DNA from: Gillisia lutea
GTDB taxonomy: Bacteria > Bacteroidota > Bacteroidia > Flavobacteriales > Flavobacteriaceae
Reading direction: 5' to 3'
DNA: 64,000 nt
Assembly (NCBI RefSeq): GCF_021568705.1
Contig: NZ_JAKGTH010000006.1
Span: 558,001-622,000, forward strand
Of this stretch, positions 53,192 to 61,503 are shown in pieces; the first letter of the stretch is position 1, and each line of letters opens with the position of its first letter. A program made the position numbers and the translations under genes. Below the pieces are notes generated by a model, which was not told the origin of the DNA, made no database searches, and saw only the letters and a list, made by a program, of their open reading frames with translations.

Positions 53192-55621
53192 CTATACTTT
53201 ATCCAAACGTTCGCTTTCTTCAGCATCGATGGCTCTGCTGTTATCATTTAGTTTAAAATTACCGAATTTATAGATTACACCAAATTTGAGCATTCTAGAT
53301 TCGGGCTTCGCGAAAAAGCCGTTATTCTGATTTAGATATTCCGATTTCAAGGGAATATTCATCGAATTGAAAGCATCTTCCAGGTTAATGGTGGCAGTAA
53401 GTCTGGAGTCGAAAAAGGTCTTTTTAAGTCCTACAGTTAACCCGTATTGAGGATCGTCGTATTTATATGATCCTGCAATAAAAGCAGGTAAATAAGTCCC
53501 AATAACTTCTGCAGAAAAACTATGATCTTTAGAAAGAGTGAAAGAGTTGTAAGCCTGAATATAGGTGCTCAAAACATCATTTTTCACCAATTCGCCTCCA
53601 CTTTCTAATGCCGGGAATTCATTTTCCATATAGAAGAAAGAGGCGTACGTGGAGATCATCCACCAATCTTTCAAATAGGAATAATAGGTGATATCAAAAC
53701 TGAACTGCTGTTCGTAATTCATATTCAAATTTACGGCTCTTAAATTCCTGTTCACATTATCCTGAAAAGGGATGAGGGCGATAGGGTTTTCTGCCCGGTC
53801 CCAATAAAGATCAAAGAACCAGGTGTTCTTATAATTATAATTTAAGCTGATCTTATTGGAAATGGAAGGCATAAGATCTGGATTTCCATCCTGAAAACTC
53901 TTCTCATTTATAAAATACCTGTACGTATTTAAGCTTTGGAAACTTGGTCTGGATATTCTTCTACTATAATTCAGTCCAAAAGAATGATCTTCTGCAGCTG
54001 CATAAGTAAGATAGAAAGTTGGAAAAAGTTCAAAGTAGTTCTGAGTGTTCACAGTTCCAAAAGTTCTAGAATCTCCCTGAACATTGGTGTATTCTCCACG
54101 AAGCCCCAGCTTCATGCCCCACTTTTCCCAATCTTTAGAAATACTGGCATAACCGGCGTAAATGTCTTCATCATACGAAAGATCATCAGAAAGTGCCGAA
54201 TTAAAACTGCTAATTCCATTATTTCTGCTGAAAAAATCCTGACCGCTCTCATTTCTTAAACCCGAATATTTCACACCAGTTTCAAAACTCGTAGACCCCA
54301 GCGGTGTAGTTATATCGATCTGCCCGGTGTAAATATCGCTGAACTGATAACCTTCTGTTGCAAATGTATTTTGATTTAGAAGATTCCCATCTGATAGAAA
54401 ATAATCAGTTCGAATATCCTGATTCATATCATCACTATAATCAATATAGTTTGCAACCGCCGAAAGCGTTCCATTCTCACCTAACTTGGTATTATAGGTG
54501 GCACTTAAAAGCACATTTTCAGTATCATTCTTAAGCTTACTGTTGGTTGTAAACAATGAATCTAAAGTATTTGTTGCGCTATATATCTCTGTTAAACCTT
54601 TTATATCTGAATCTTTCTTAGGAGTAAAAAGGAGATTTGCGCTAATACCTAACGAACTTGTTTCACTAAGTGTAAAATCCATAATGGTATTAAGACTATG
54701 TGAAGAACTTTCAGTATTTCTTTCAAAATCTGTAATCCACTGAGAGTCTACATCGTTATTTGAGTTCGGCTTGAAAAATTCAATATAGCTGTCATCATTC
54801 TTATAATCATCCCTTTGGTTATAATTATAGCTGGCGTAAAAGTTTAACCAGTTATTCTTGTAGTACTGACTTGTTCCTAGATTATATTTTGGAACGACCG
54901 CGATGGTATTTGAAGCATTAATGCTTCCTTTATAACCTATTGAGATATTCTTAGAAGTTGTTATATTTAAGATCACTCCGCCCTCAGCATCATACTTTGC
55001 CGGGGGATTGGTGATCACCTCAACAGTCTTTACATTTCCTGCTGAAAACCCTTCAAGCAGCTGCTGAAGTTCCTGTGAACTGAGATAAACCTTCCTGTCA
55101 TTAATATAAACCGTGGCTGGCCTGTTCTTTACTAGTAAATTTCCCTGGCTAACAATCACGCCGGGGGTTCTCTTCAATATATCGAAAGTGTTTCCTGTAG
55201 ATAATGTAGTATTTTCTACATTGAAGACCAACCTGTCTACCTTCCTGCTAATCTTTGGTCGCTGTGCATTCACCACAACTTCATCCAGGTCATTTTCAGA
55301 CTCTTGTAGAGTGATATTGTCTAAATCTTGGTTGCCACCGATATTTATCTTTTTCAGGTAATCTTCATAACCAACAAAACTTATTTGTAAAAGATACTTA
55401 CCATCAATAACATCTTCAATTATAAATTCACCATTTTCTTCAGAGACCGTTCCTTTATAAACAGTGGTAGAATCTTTTGCGTGAAGCAAAATGACATTCG
55501 CAAAAGCTACCGGATTCTTGTCTTTATCTATTATATTTCCATTCACGGTATTTTGTGAAAATACCTGCATGGATAGCAGCATTACCAAGCTGTAAAGGAG
55601 AGGGAAAGCAAGTTTGTTCAT
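53192..55621 (-). CDS. Outer-membrane beta-barrel receptor (TonB-dependent-like, carboxypeptidase-regulatory N-terminus)
   Basis: The 809-residue protein has a signal peptide (1 to about 22), a CarboxypepD-regulatory/CNA-B-like domain (about 24-100, NTVNGNIIDKDKNPVAFANV), a plug domain (about 120-225, FDILKRTPGVIVSQGNLLVK) and a barrel of roughly 22 strands to the end. This is the Bacteroidetes outer-membrane beta-barrel family, not the SusC type: no SusD partner is adjacent. The ligand is unknown. It lies 150 bp from the GH3 gene on the same strand with its own -7 box, so a link to murein salvage is only positional. Confidence 0.88.
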   Translation of the reverse strand: MNKLAFPLLYSLVMLLSMQVFSQNTVNGNIIDKDKNPVAFANVILLHAKDSTTVYKGTVSEENGEFIIEDVIDGKYLLQISFVGYEDYLKKINIGGNQDLDNITLQESENDLDEVVVNAQRPKISRKVDRLVFNVENTTLSTGNTFDILKRTPGVIVSQGNLLVKNRPATVYINDRKVYLSSQELQQLLEGFSAGNVKTVEVITNPPAKYDAEGGVILNITTSKNISIGYKGSINASNTIAVVPKYNLGTSQYYKNNWLNFYASYNYNQRDDYKNDDSYIEFFKPNSNNDVDSQWITDFERNTESSSHSLNTIMDFTLSETSSLGISANLLFTPKKDSDIKGLTEIYSATNTLDSLFTTNSKLKNDTENVLLSATYNTKLGENGTLSAVANYIDYSDDMNQDIRTDYFLSDGNLLNQNTFATEGYQFSDIYTGQIDITTPLGSTSFETGVKYSGLRNESGQDFFSRNNGISSFNSALSDDLSYDEDIYAGYASISKDWEKWGMKLGLRGEYTNVQGDSRTFGTVNTQNYFELFPTFYLTYAAAEDHSFGLNYSRRISRPSFQSLNTYRYFINEKSFQDGNPDLMPSISNKISLNYNYKNTWFFDLYWDRAENPIALIPFQDNVNRNLRAVNLNMNYEQQFSFDITYYSYLKDWWMISTYASFFYMENEFPALESGGELVKNDVLSTYIQAYNSFTLSKDHSFSAEVIGTYLPAFIAGSYKYDDPQYGLTVGLKKTFFDSRLTATINLEDAFNSMNIPLKSEYLNQNNGFFAKPESRMLKFGVIYKFGNFKLNDNSRAIDAEESERLDKV

Positions 55622-55667
55622 TAAAGAATATTAGGAGTTTCAAGGCTTATTAAGCTTTGTATTGAAA

Positions 55668-55698
55668 CAAATATACTATTTCTTTAAAAACCTCTAAA
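55668..55698 (-). promoter_or_regulatory. Candidate promoter of the beta-barrel receptor gene
   Basis: On the minus strand TATATTTG (55668-55675) fits the -7 box exactly, and TTTA (55695-55698) 19 nt upstream is a three-of-four -33. Confidence 0.5.
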
Positions 55699-55771
55699 TA
55701 ATTCCTAATTAATTTGAAAAAACTCTGATAACTCTAACATCTACATAAACCCTCATAATACTTATACAATC

Positions 55772-58720
55772 CTAATTTTTCATAGCATCATAAATTGCCT
55801 GTTGGATATTGGTTCGGGTGTTTAATGAATACAATCTTGTATTATCTCGTGTTGGCAAAACTCGGTTTGAAAGAAACAGGTACAATAAATCGGTTGCAGG
55901 GTCCATCCAAACCATAATTCCTGTAAAGCCAGTATGCCCATAACTTAGTTCACTTGCATCTTTAGCGGCATTTCCATTCTCGGTACGTTCTCCCAAAGAA
56001 GGCTTATCAAAACCTAAACCTCTTCTATTGTCATTTTCGGGAAACTGATACTTTGTAAATTCTTTTAAGGTTTCTTCTGAAATATACTGAACACCTCCAT
56101 ACGATCCTCCATTAAGATACATTTGCAGAAGTTTTGCCAGATCGTTTGCATTTGCAAAAAGACCGGCATTGGCTGAAACTCCACCCATCATAATCGCGCC
56201 TTCATCATGAACTGACCCGTGAATTGATTTTTTCCGAAAGAAAAAGTCGTTTTCAGTAGGTACAATCCGGTCTATTGAAAATTTATTGTTGGGTTTATAA
56301 GTAAGCGTAGTTGCTCCTAAAGGTGTATAAAAATTATCATCTACATAAGTTACAAAATCCTCTCCAGAGATCTTTTCCACAATCCCGGGAAGTAAATAGA
56401 ATACCAATCCCGAATATTCATATTTTTTAACCTCCTTAACAGGTGATTCCTTTATAGCCTTATATATTTTAGATTGATAATTCTTATGAAGCCATAAATT
56501 ACTGGCTACTTTCACAGGATATCGTGAGGAAGAATCCTTTTTAAACGTATGCCATTTATAGCTACCATTCTTTCTCAAAGTGTTTTTCCAGTAAGGAATC
56601 CAAGGCTGAAAACCCGCCTGATGTGCAAGTATCTGCCTAAATGGTACATTGGCTTTATTTGAATTCTTAAAATATGGTAAATAGGTATCGATCCCTGTTT
56701 CAAGATCAAATTTTCCTTCATCGTATAACTTCATTAAAGAAGGTAAAGCTGAAGAAACTTTGGTAACCGAGGCCAAATCATATATATCGGTGGTTTTTAC
56801 TTTTATAGTATCACTGTATTTATGATATCCATATGCCTTATTCAAAATTACTTTTTGATCTTTTGCTATAAATAACTGTCCGCCTGGAATCGCCTTTGCA
56901 TCCATAGCCTTTTGCATTAAAGAATCAACCTTTTGGTACAACAGTTCTGAATTTAACCCTGCATCTTCCGGTAAGGTATATTTAAAACGGAGTCCGCCTT
57001 TTACTTCTAAGCCTTCTCCACTCTTAAATTTTTCCCCTACACTCACAGGAAGTTTCCCATTTGCGCTAACTCCTCCAAAAATAAGCTGAGCAGCCAGATC
57101 TTCTGAATTTTCACTATCCTGATACGTTAATATTAAAGCCTCTGCATTTTCAATATCCTTTACATCATCCATCACATATGGATTCTTAAAGAAGGATGCT
57201 ATTGTTGTTTTACTTTTGATAAGTTCTGATAAGAATTCCTGAGCTTCCGAAGAAAGTTTTAAATCATTTCTTGGGTATGAGCTATGATCATGAACCCCTG
57301 CAATTACAAGGTTGTAATTATTAAGTTGCTCTTTTATTGCTGAAAGTTGCTCTGGAGTTACTTCATTAGGAACATTAAAATTATCTACTTGTGCATAAAG
57401 AGATAAAGATTTCTGAAACTTGCTTTCCTTTTTCTTACCAAATGAAATCGCCGCGATCTTTAAGGTATCAAGCTTTTGAAGCGGTAGAATTTGTTGCTCA
57501 TTTTTAAGAACAGTTAACGAAGCTTCGGTTAATCTTCTGTTCAGCAACTTAGCTTCCGGAGTATTTACATCTTCAATAATATTCTCTAAAGATGTGGGCT
57601 GATAATTATTTAATCCCACCCATTGTTTAAGCGCCAGTATTTTTCGGCAACGATTGTCAATATCGGCTTGGGTGATAAGGCCTTTTCTCATTGCTTTGCG
57701 CACTTCCTGTATAGCCTTTGGTACAGCCACTGTGAATTCCAATAATCCATTTCCTGCCAGAATAGCATCTTTATCTACAATTCCCGGAGCATTGTCTTTA
57801 GTAACACCTTTCATATTCATGGCATCGGTAACAATTAACCCCTTAAAGCCAAGTTCCTCTTTCAATAATCCCGAAATAATTGGTTTTGATAATGTAGAAG
57901 GAACGCCTGTAGAGTCTAATGCCGGTATGTCTAAATGTGCTACCATTACTCCGCCAATTCCTGCTTTAATAATTTCTCTGAAGGGATAAAGCTCTGTAGT
58001 ATCCAGCCTTTTTCTCGAATGATTTATTTGTGGGAGCGCATAATGAGAATCGGTATCGGTATCTCCATGACCAGGAAAATGCTTGGCTGTAGGTAACACC
58101 AAATTATCTTGCAACCCACGCATATAAGCAATTCCCTTTTTTGCAACATTGTATTTATTCTCACCAAAAGACCTGTAGTTAATAACAGGGTTATTGGCAT
58201 TGTTGTTTACATCTACTACAGGGGCAAAATTAAGATGAAGCCCTACTCTTTTAATTTGTCTGGCTACCTCAACTCCCATATCGTAAATTAGCGAATCTTC
58301 CTGCATGGCACCTAAGGCCATCTGAAATGGATAGCTGATAGTAGTATCCAATCTCATACCCAAACCCCATTCGGCATCTATAGCGCCTAATAATGGAACT
58401 TTTGAAGCAGCCTGATATTCGTTCATGAGCTTGGCTTGCCTAGCCGGCCCACCCTGAAAGAAGATTAAACCTCCTATTTTGTTTTCGGTAATTTGCTTTA
58501 AGATCTCTTTTCTATGTTCGTCATCCCTATTAGAGTAGGCTGCAATCATGATAAGCTGGGCAATACGTTCATTAGGTGTTAATGTAGCCATTACCGAGTC
58601 TACCCAAGTACTGTGCTCGTATTGTAAAAATTCAGGTGATTGAGCCTGAGTTTGCGCACTCACACTTGAACTAAGTAATAGACTTGTAAGAACAATACAA
58701 GCAGATTTTAAGATTTTCAT
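55772..58720 (-). CDS. NagZ-type GH3 beta-N-acetylglucosaminidase fused to a class C-like serine hydrolase
   Basis: The 982-residue exported protein has a signal peptide ending SSVSAQ (about 23). The GH3 barrel shows the NagZ loop KHFPGHGDTDTDSH (213-226, catalytic His226) and nucleophile Asp299 in IVTDAMNMKG. A GH3 C-terminal-like domain follows (about 400-580). The last 380 residues are a beta-lactamase-fold serine hydrolase with Ser651-x-x-Lys654 (SVTK) and Tyr769 (YSG). The GH3 part would remove GlcNAc from muropeptides in the periplasm; the serine hydrolase could be a peptidase or esterase. It follows the NagX-like gene by 35 bp. Confidence 0.92.
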   Translation of the reverse strand: MKILKSACIVLTSLLLSSSVSAQTQAQSPEFLQYEHSTWVDSVMATLTPNERIAQLIMIAAYSNRDDEHRKEILKQITENKIGGLIFFQGGPARQAKLMNEYQAASKVPLLGAIDAEWGLGMRLDTTISYPFQMALGAMQEDSLIYDMGVEVARQIKRVGLHLNFAPVVDVNNNANNPVINYRSFGENKYNVAKKGIAYMRGLQDNLVLPTAKHFPGHGDTDTDSHYALPQINHSRKRLDTTELYPFREIIKAGIGGVMVAHLDIPALDSTGVPSTLSKPIISGLLKEELGFKGLIVTDAMNMKGVTKDNAPGIVDKDAILAGNGLLEFTVAVPKAIQEVRKAMRKGLITQADIDNRCRKILALKQWVGLNNYQPTSLENIIEDVNTPEAKLLNRRLTEASLTVLKNEQQILPLQKLDTLKIAAISFGKKKESKFQKSLSLYAQVDNFNVPNEVTPEQLSAIKEQLNNYNLVIAGVHDHSSYPRNDLKLSSEAQEFLSELIKSKTTIASFFKNPYVMDDVKDIENAEALILTYQDSENSEDLAAQLIFGGVSANGKLPVSVGEKFKSGEGLEVKGGLRFKYTLPEDAGLNSELLYQKVDSLMQKAMDAKAIPGGQLFIAKDQKVILNKAYGYHKYSDTIKVKTTDIYDLASVTKVSSALPSLMKLYDEGKFDLETGIDTYLPYFKNSNKANVPFRQILAHQAGFQPWIPYWKNTLRKNGSYKWHTFKKDSSSRYPVKVASNLWLHKNYQSKIYKAIKESPVKEVKKYEYSGLVFYLLPGIVEKISGEDFVTYVDDNFYTPLGATTLTYKPNNKFSIDRIVPTENDFFFRKKSIHGSVHDEGAIMMGGVSANAGLFANANDLAKLLQMYLNGGSYGGVQYISEETLKEFTKYQFPENDNRRGLGFDKPSLGERTENGNAAKDASELSYGHTGFTGIMVWMDPATDLLYLFLSNRVLPTRDNTRLYSLNTRTNIQQAIYDAMKN

Positions 58721-58755
58721 ATTGAAAATTGATTTTAATTATTAGTGAAGCTTCT

Positions 58756-59883
58756 TCACACTTTTATATAAATATTCTTTTTATCCATGACATAGCCTAC
58801 CAGCCACATCAATAACATATAACAAACGGCAAAGGCCAAAGATGCATTGTAGGGCGTAAGGTGATTTAAAAATATATTATTGTAAAGCCATGTTTTTGAC
58901 GCAATTCCATCAATTCGTATAATATTCATCAACATGACCACTATCCCTGAAAGGGCGAAAATAAATAGCGGATTCTTTCCGAAGACCTCAAAGAAATACG
59001 TCCATCTCTTAAAGTTCCAAAGCTCAATTATACTTATTAAGGCAGCTATAATTACTAGATCCCATCCTACACTTAATAATACATACGAGCTCGTCCAGAT
59101 AGGTTTATTAATAGGAAAGAAAGGGTTCCAGATGTAGGCCACAATAATTAGTACTATCCCTGCCACTATAAGTTTCCACACTGTGGAGAATGTGTTCCCA
59201 GATTTTTGAATGAACATTCCTGTTATATACCCTGCAACTACATTTACCACCGCAGGCAAAGAACTTAATAAACCTTCAGGATCGAAGGTTACGCCGAAAC
59301 CTCTCCAAAGATTTTCCGGTCTAAATATGAGTAGGTCAAATTTTAAAGCAGCATTTCCAGTTAAACTATATGGCTCGGGATGTGTGCCAAAAACATACAT
59401 TATTAACCAATATCCTGATAAAATCCATAGACTCACTAGAGCAGCGCCCTTCAATTTAAGATAATGAATAAGTAAAGAGGCCAACAAATAACACACCGCG
59501 ATACGCTGTAAAACTCCCATAATGCGCATATTGACCAGATTCTTAAACACAAGGTCTCCTGCTTCATTTCTGTAAACAAAAGGAAAGGCACTTAGAAAGA
59601 GTCCGATTAAAAAGATGAGAGCACTACGCTTTAATACTTTTTGAAGAAAGGCTGTATGAGATTTGTTTTGATATTTTTTCAAACTAAAGCTCATAGCATT
59701 TCCAACTACAAATAAAAATGAGGGAAAAACAAGATCGGTAATTGTAAACCCATGCCAGGCGGCATGTTTAAAGGGTGCATAAATGGTCCCCCAACTTCCT
59801 GGTGTATTTACTAAAACCATCAAGGCAATGGTTAATCCTCTTAAAACATCTAAAGATAGATAGCGAGTAGATTTTATTGCCAT
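58756..59883 (-). CDS. NagX-like multispanning membrane protein (heparan-alpha-glucosaminide acetyltransferase-like)
   Basis: The 375-residue protein has about ten membrane helices. The opening RYLSLDVLRGLTIALMVLVN carries the Asp-x-x-Arg-Gly motif of the family, and a conserved His-Asp region is in WHGFTITDLVFPSFLFVVG. Relatives are the lysosomal acetyl-CoA:glucosamine acetyltransferase and bacterial NagX of GlcNAc loci. It may acetylate or transport amino sugars; which is not settled. It is first in the minus-strand pair with the GH3 fusion and divergent from the ROK regulator. Confidence 0.87.
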   Translation of the reverse strand: MAIKSTRYLSLDVLRGLTIALMVLVNTPGSWGTIYAPFKHAAWHGFTITDLVFPSFLFVVGNAMSFSLKKYQNKSHTAFLQKVLKRSALIFLIGLFLSAFPFVYRNEAGDLVFKNLVNMRIMGVLQRIAVCYLLASLLIHYLKLKGAALVSLWILSGYWLIMYVFGTHPEPYSLTGNAALKFDLLIFRPENLWRGFGVTFDPEGLLSSLPAVVNVVAGYITGMFIQKSGNTFSTVWKLIVAGIVLIIVAYIWNPFFPINKPIWTSSYVLLSVGWDLVIIAALISIIELWNFKRWTYFFEVFGKNPLFIFALSGIVVMLMNIIRIDGIASKTWLYNNIFLNHLTPYNASLAFAVCYMLLMWLVGYVMDKKNIYIKV

Positions 59884-60186
59884 AGTAGGGTTATATTAAG
59901 TTTTACAGCTTGTTAAATTTATTTTTCTTAATATAAATTTGCTTTATCTCCTTTAAAATCAACGTAGAGCTAAAGATTAATTAATAAAAAAGAAACTTTA
60001 TTTTTAAAATGAAAGTTTAAAAATATAAATTTTAAATAAATAATCAATCTTTTATAAAAAAATAGGTAAAGTCTTTTCAGAAAATTTTATTTTACATATT
60101 TTTAGAAAAAATTAACTTTTAGCGCGAAGTATGTTTTTAGCCCTAATAGTAAATGATATAACAATTATTCAACCGAAAGATTAAAT
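59884..60186. other. AT-rich divergent intergenic region
   Basis: These 303 bp between the NagX-like gene and the ROK regulator hold no convincing ORF. They are very AT-rich. A TAAATTTG box on the plus strand (59934-59941) could start a long-leader transcript toward the ROK gene. The region is the natural place for operators of the ROK protein, but I could not define a palindrome. Confidence 0.6.
59909..59941 (+). promoter_or_regulatory. Candidate promoter toward the ROK regulator
   Basis: CTTG (59909-59912) and TAAATTTG (59934-59941), with a 21-nt spacer, approximate the consensus. The leader would be about 240 nt, unusually long compared with other genes here. Confidence 0.35.
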
Positions 60187-61461
60187 ATGTCTCAAGTTTT
60201 ACCTGATTTCTTAATGAATAACGACCCGCCATCAGGGCTTAGTAATGTAGAACGCAAAAAATACTTACAGAAGATACGTATTATAAAACACCTTTATTTA
60301 AATGGTGCAAATACCAACGCAGACATATGTAACACTTTTAATGTAAGTCTGCCAACCTCCATGTCTTTGCTTAATCAATTGGTGGCAGATGGCATTGTTT
60401 CAAAACAAGGAAGAGGAGAATCTGTAGGAGGTAGAAAACCTGATCTTTTTGGATTGAAGAAAAACATCTTCTTTGTGCTGAGTATTCAGGTAGAGAAATT
60501 CAAAGTGAAATTAGCCATTTTAGATAATACGCATCAAATACTTCACGAAAAAACCGTTAAGACCAAAATATCTAAAGATTTTAAAAGTGTAGATGTCCTA
60601 TATAAATACGCTTCAGAATTAATAAAAACTTCTAAGATAGATACAGAAAAACTCTTGGGTATAGGAATTAGCATGCCTGGGCTGGTATCTTCGGAAGAAG
60701 GAAGAAACTTCACCTATTTTATTAGTGATGAAGAACCTGAATCACTTCAGAGTGCTTTAGAGAAAAAGTTCAAAAAACCGGTGGTTATCCTTAATGATGC
60801 GAAAAGTGCCTGTTTAGCAGAATGCCGATTCGGCCTTGCCAAGAACAAAAACAATGTTCTGGTAATTTCAATGGATTGGGGAATTGGACTTGGAATTATA
60901 ATGGGCGGTAAAATGCATACCGGTGCTTCTGGATTTGCGGGTGAGTTCGGGCATATTCCCATGGTGGAAGACGGATTGCTTTGTCACTGTGGAAAACGTG
61001 GATGCTTAGAAACCGTAGCCTCAGGATTTGCGCTCGTTGAAAAAGCAAAACAAGGAATAAGAAATGGCCAAAACTCCATTTTAAGCACTTTAGTGCATGA
61101 AGACTTAGATAAATTAGAGCCACAGGTAATAATTGAAGCTGCCAATAGAGGCGATCAATTTGCTATAAATGTACTCTCGGAAATAGGTATAAGCCTTGGG
61201 AAAGGTATTGCAATTCTAATTCAAATTTTCAATCCGGAATTAATCATCCTTGAAGGGAAAATTGCTGAAGCAAAGCAGTTCATTATAACACCTATCCAGC
61301 AATCTATAAATACTTATAGTATGATCCAGCTTAAAGAAAGAACAGAAATCTCCCTTTCAACATTGGGGAAAAACTCCAGTTTACTAGGTGCAACCGTTGC
61401 GGTTATGGATCATATTTTTAAAGGACAAATAGCAAGTGTAAAATCACAAATAGTTAAATAA
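60187..61461 (+). CDS. ROK family transcriptional regulator (NagC/XylR type)
   Basis: The 424-residue protein has an N-terminal winged helix (about 30-85, ADICNTFNVSLPTSMSLLNQ, with VGGRKPDLF at its end) and a ROK sugar-binding domain. The zinc motif CHCGKRGCLE and the preceding GEFGHIPM are intact. The DxGGT phosphate loop of ROK kinases is absent at the start of the ROK domain (FVLSIQVEKFKVKLAILD), so it is a regulator, not a kinase. GlcNAc- or GlcN-phosphate is a likely effector from context. It precedes nagB by 42 bp. Confidence 0.92.
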   Translation: MSQVLPDFLMNNDPPSGLSNVERKKYLQKIRIIKHLYLNGANTNADICNTFNVSLPTSMSLLNQLVADGIVSKQGRGESVGGRKPDLFGLKKNIFFVLSIQVEKFKVKLAILDNTHQILHEKTVKTKISKDFKSVDVLYKYASELIKTSKIDTEKLLGIGISMPGLVSSEEGRNFTYFISDEEPESLQSALEKKFKKPVVILNDAKSACLAECRFGLAKNKNNVLVISMDWGIGLGIIMGGKMHTGASGFAGEFGHIPMVEDGLLCHCGKRGCLETVASGFALVEKAKQGIRNGQNSILSTLVHEDLDKLEPQVIIEAANRGDQFAINVLSEIGISLGKGIAILIQIFNPELIILEGKIAEAKQFIITPIQQSINTYSMIQLKERTEISLSTLGKNSSLLGATVAVMDHIFKGQIASVKSQIVK

Positions 61462-61503
61462 CCCTACTTACTTAAACTATCAACAGAAGAATTTTGTTTT
61501 ATT

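Noticed and set aside
53192-55621. SusC/SusD polysaccharide-utilisation locus
   Set aside because: The receptor is of the outer-membrane beta-barrel family without SusC-type signatures and there is no SusD gene next to it.
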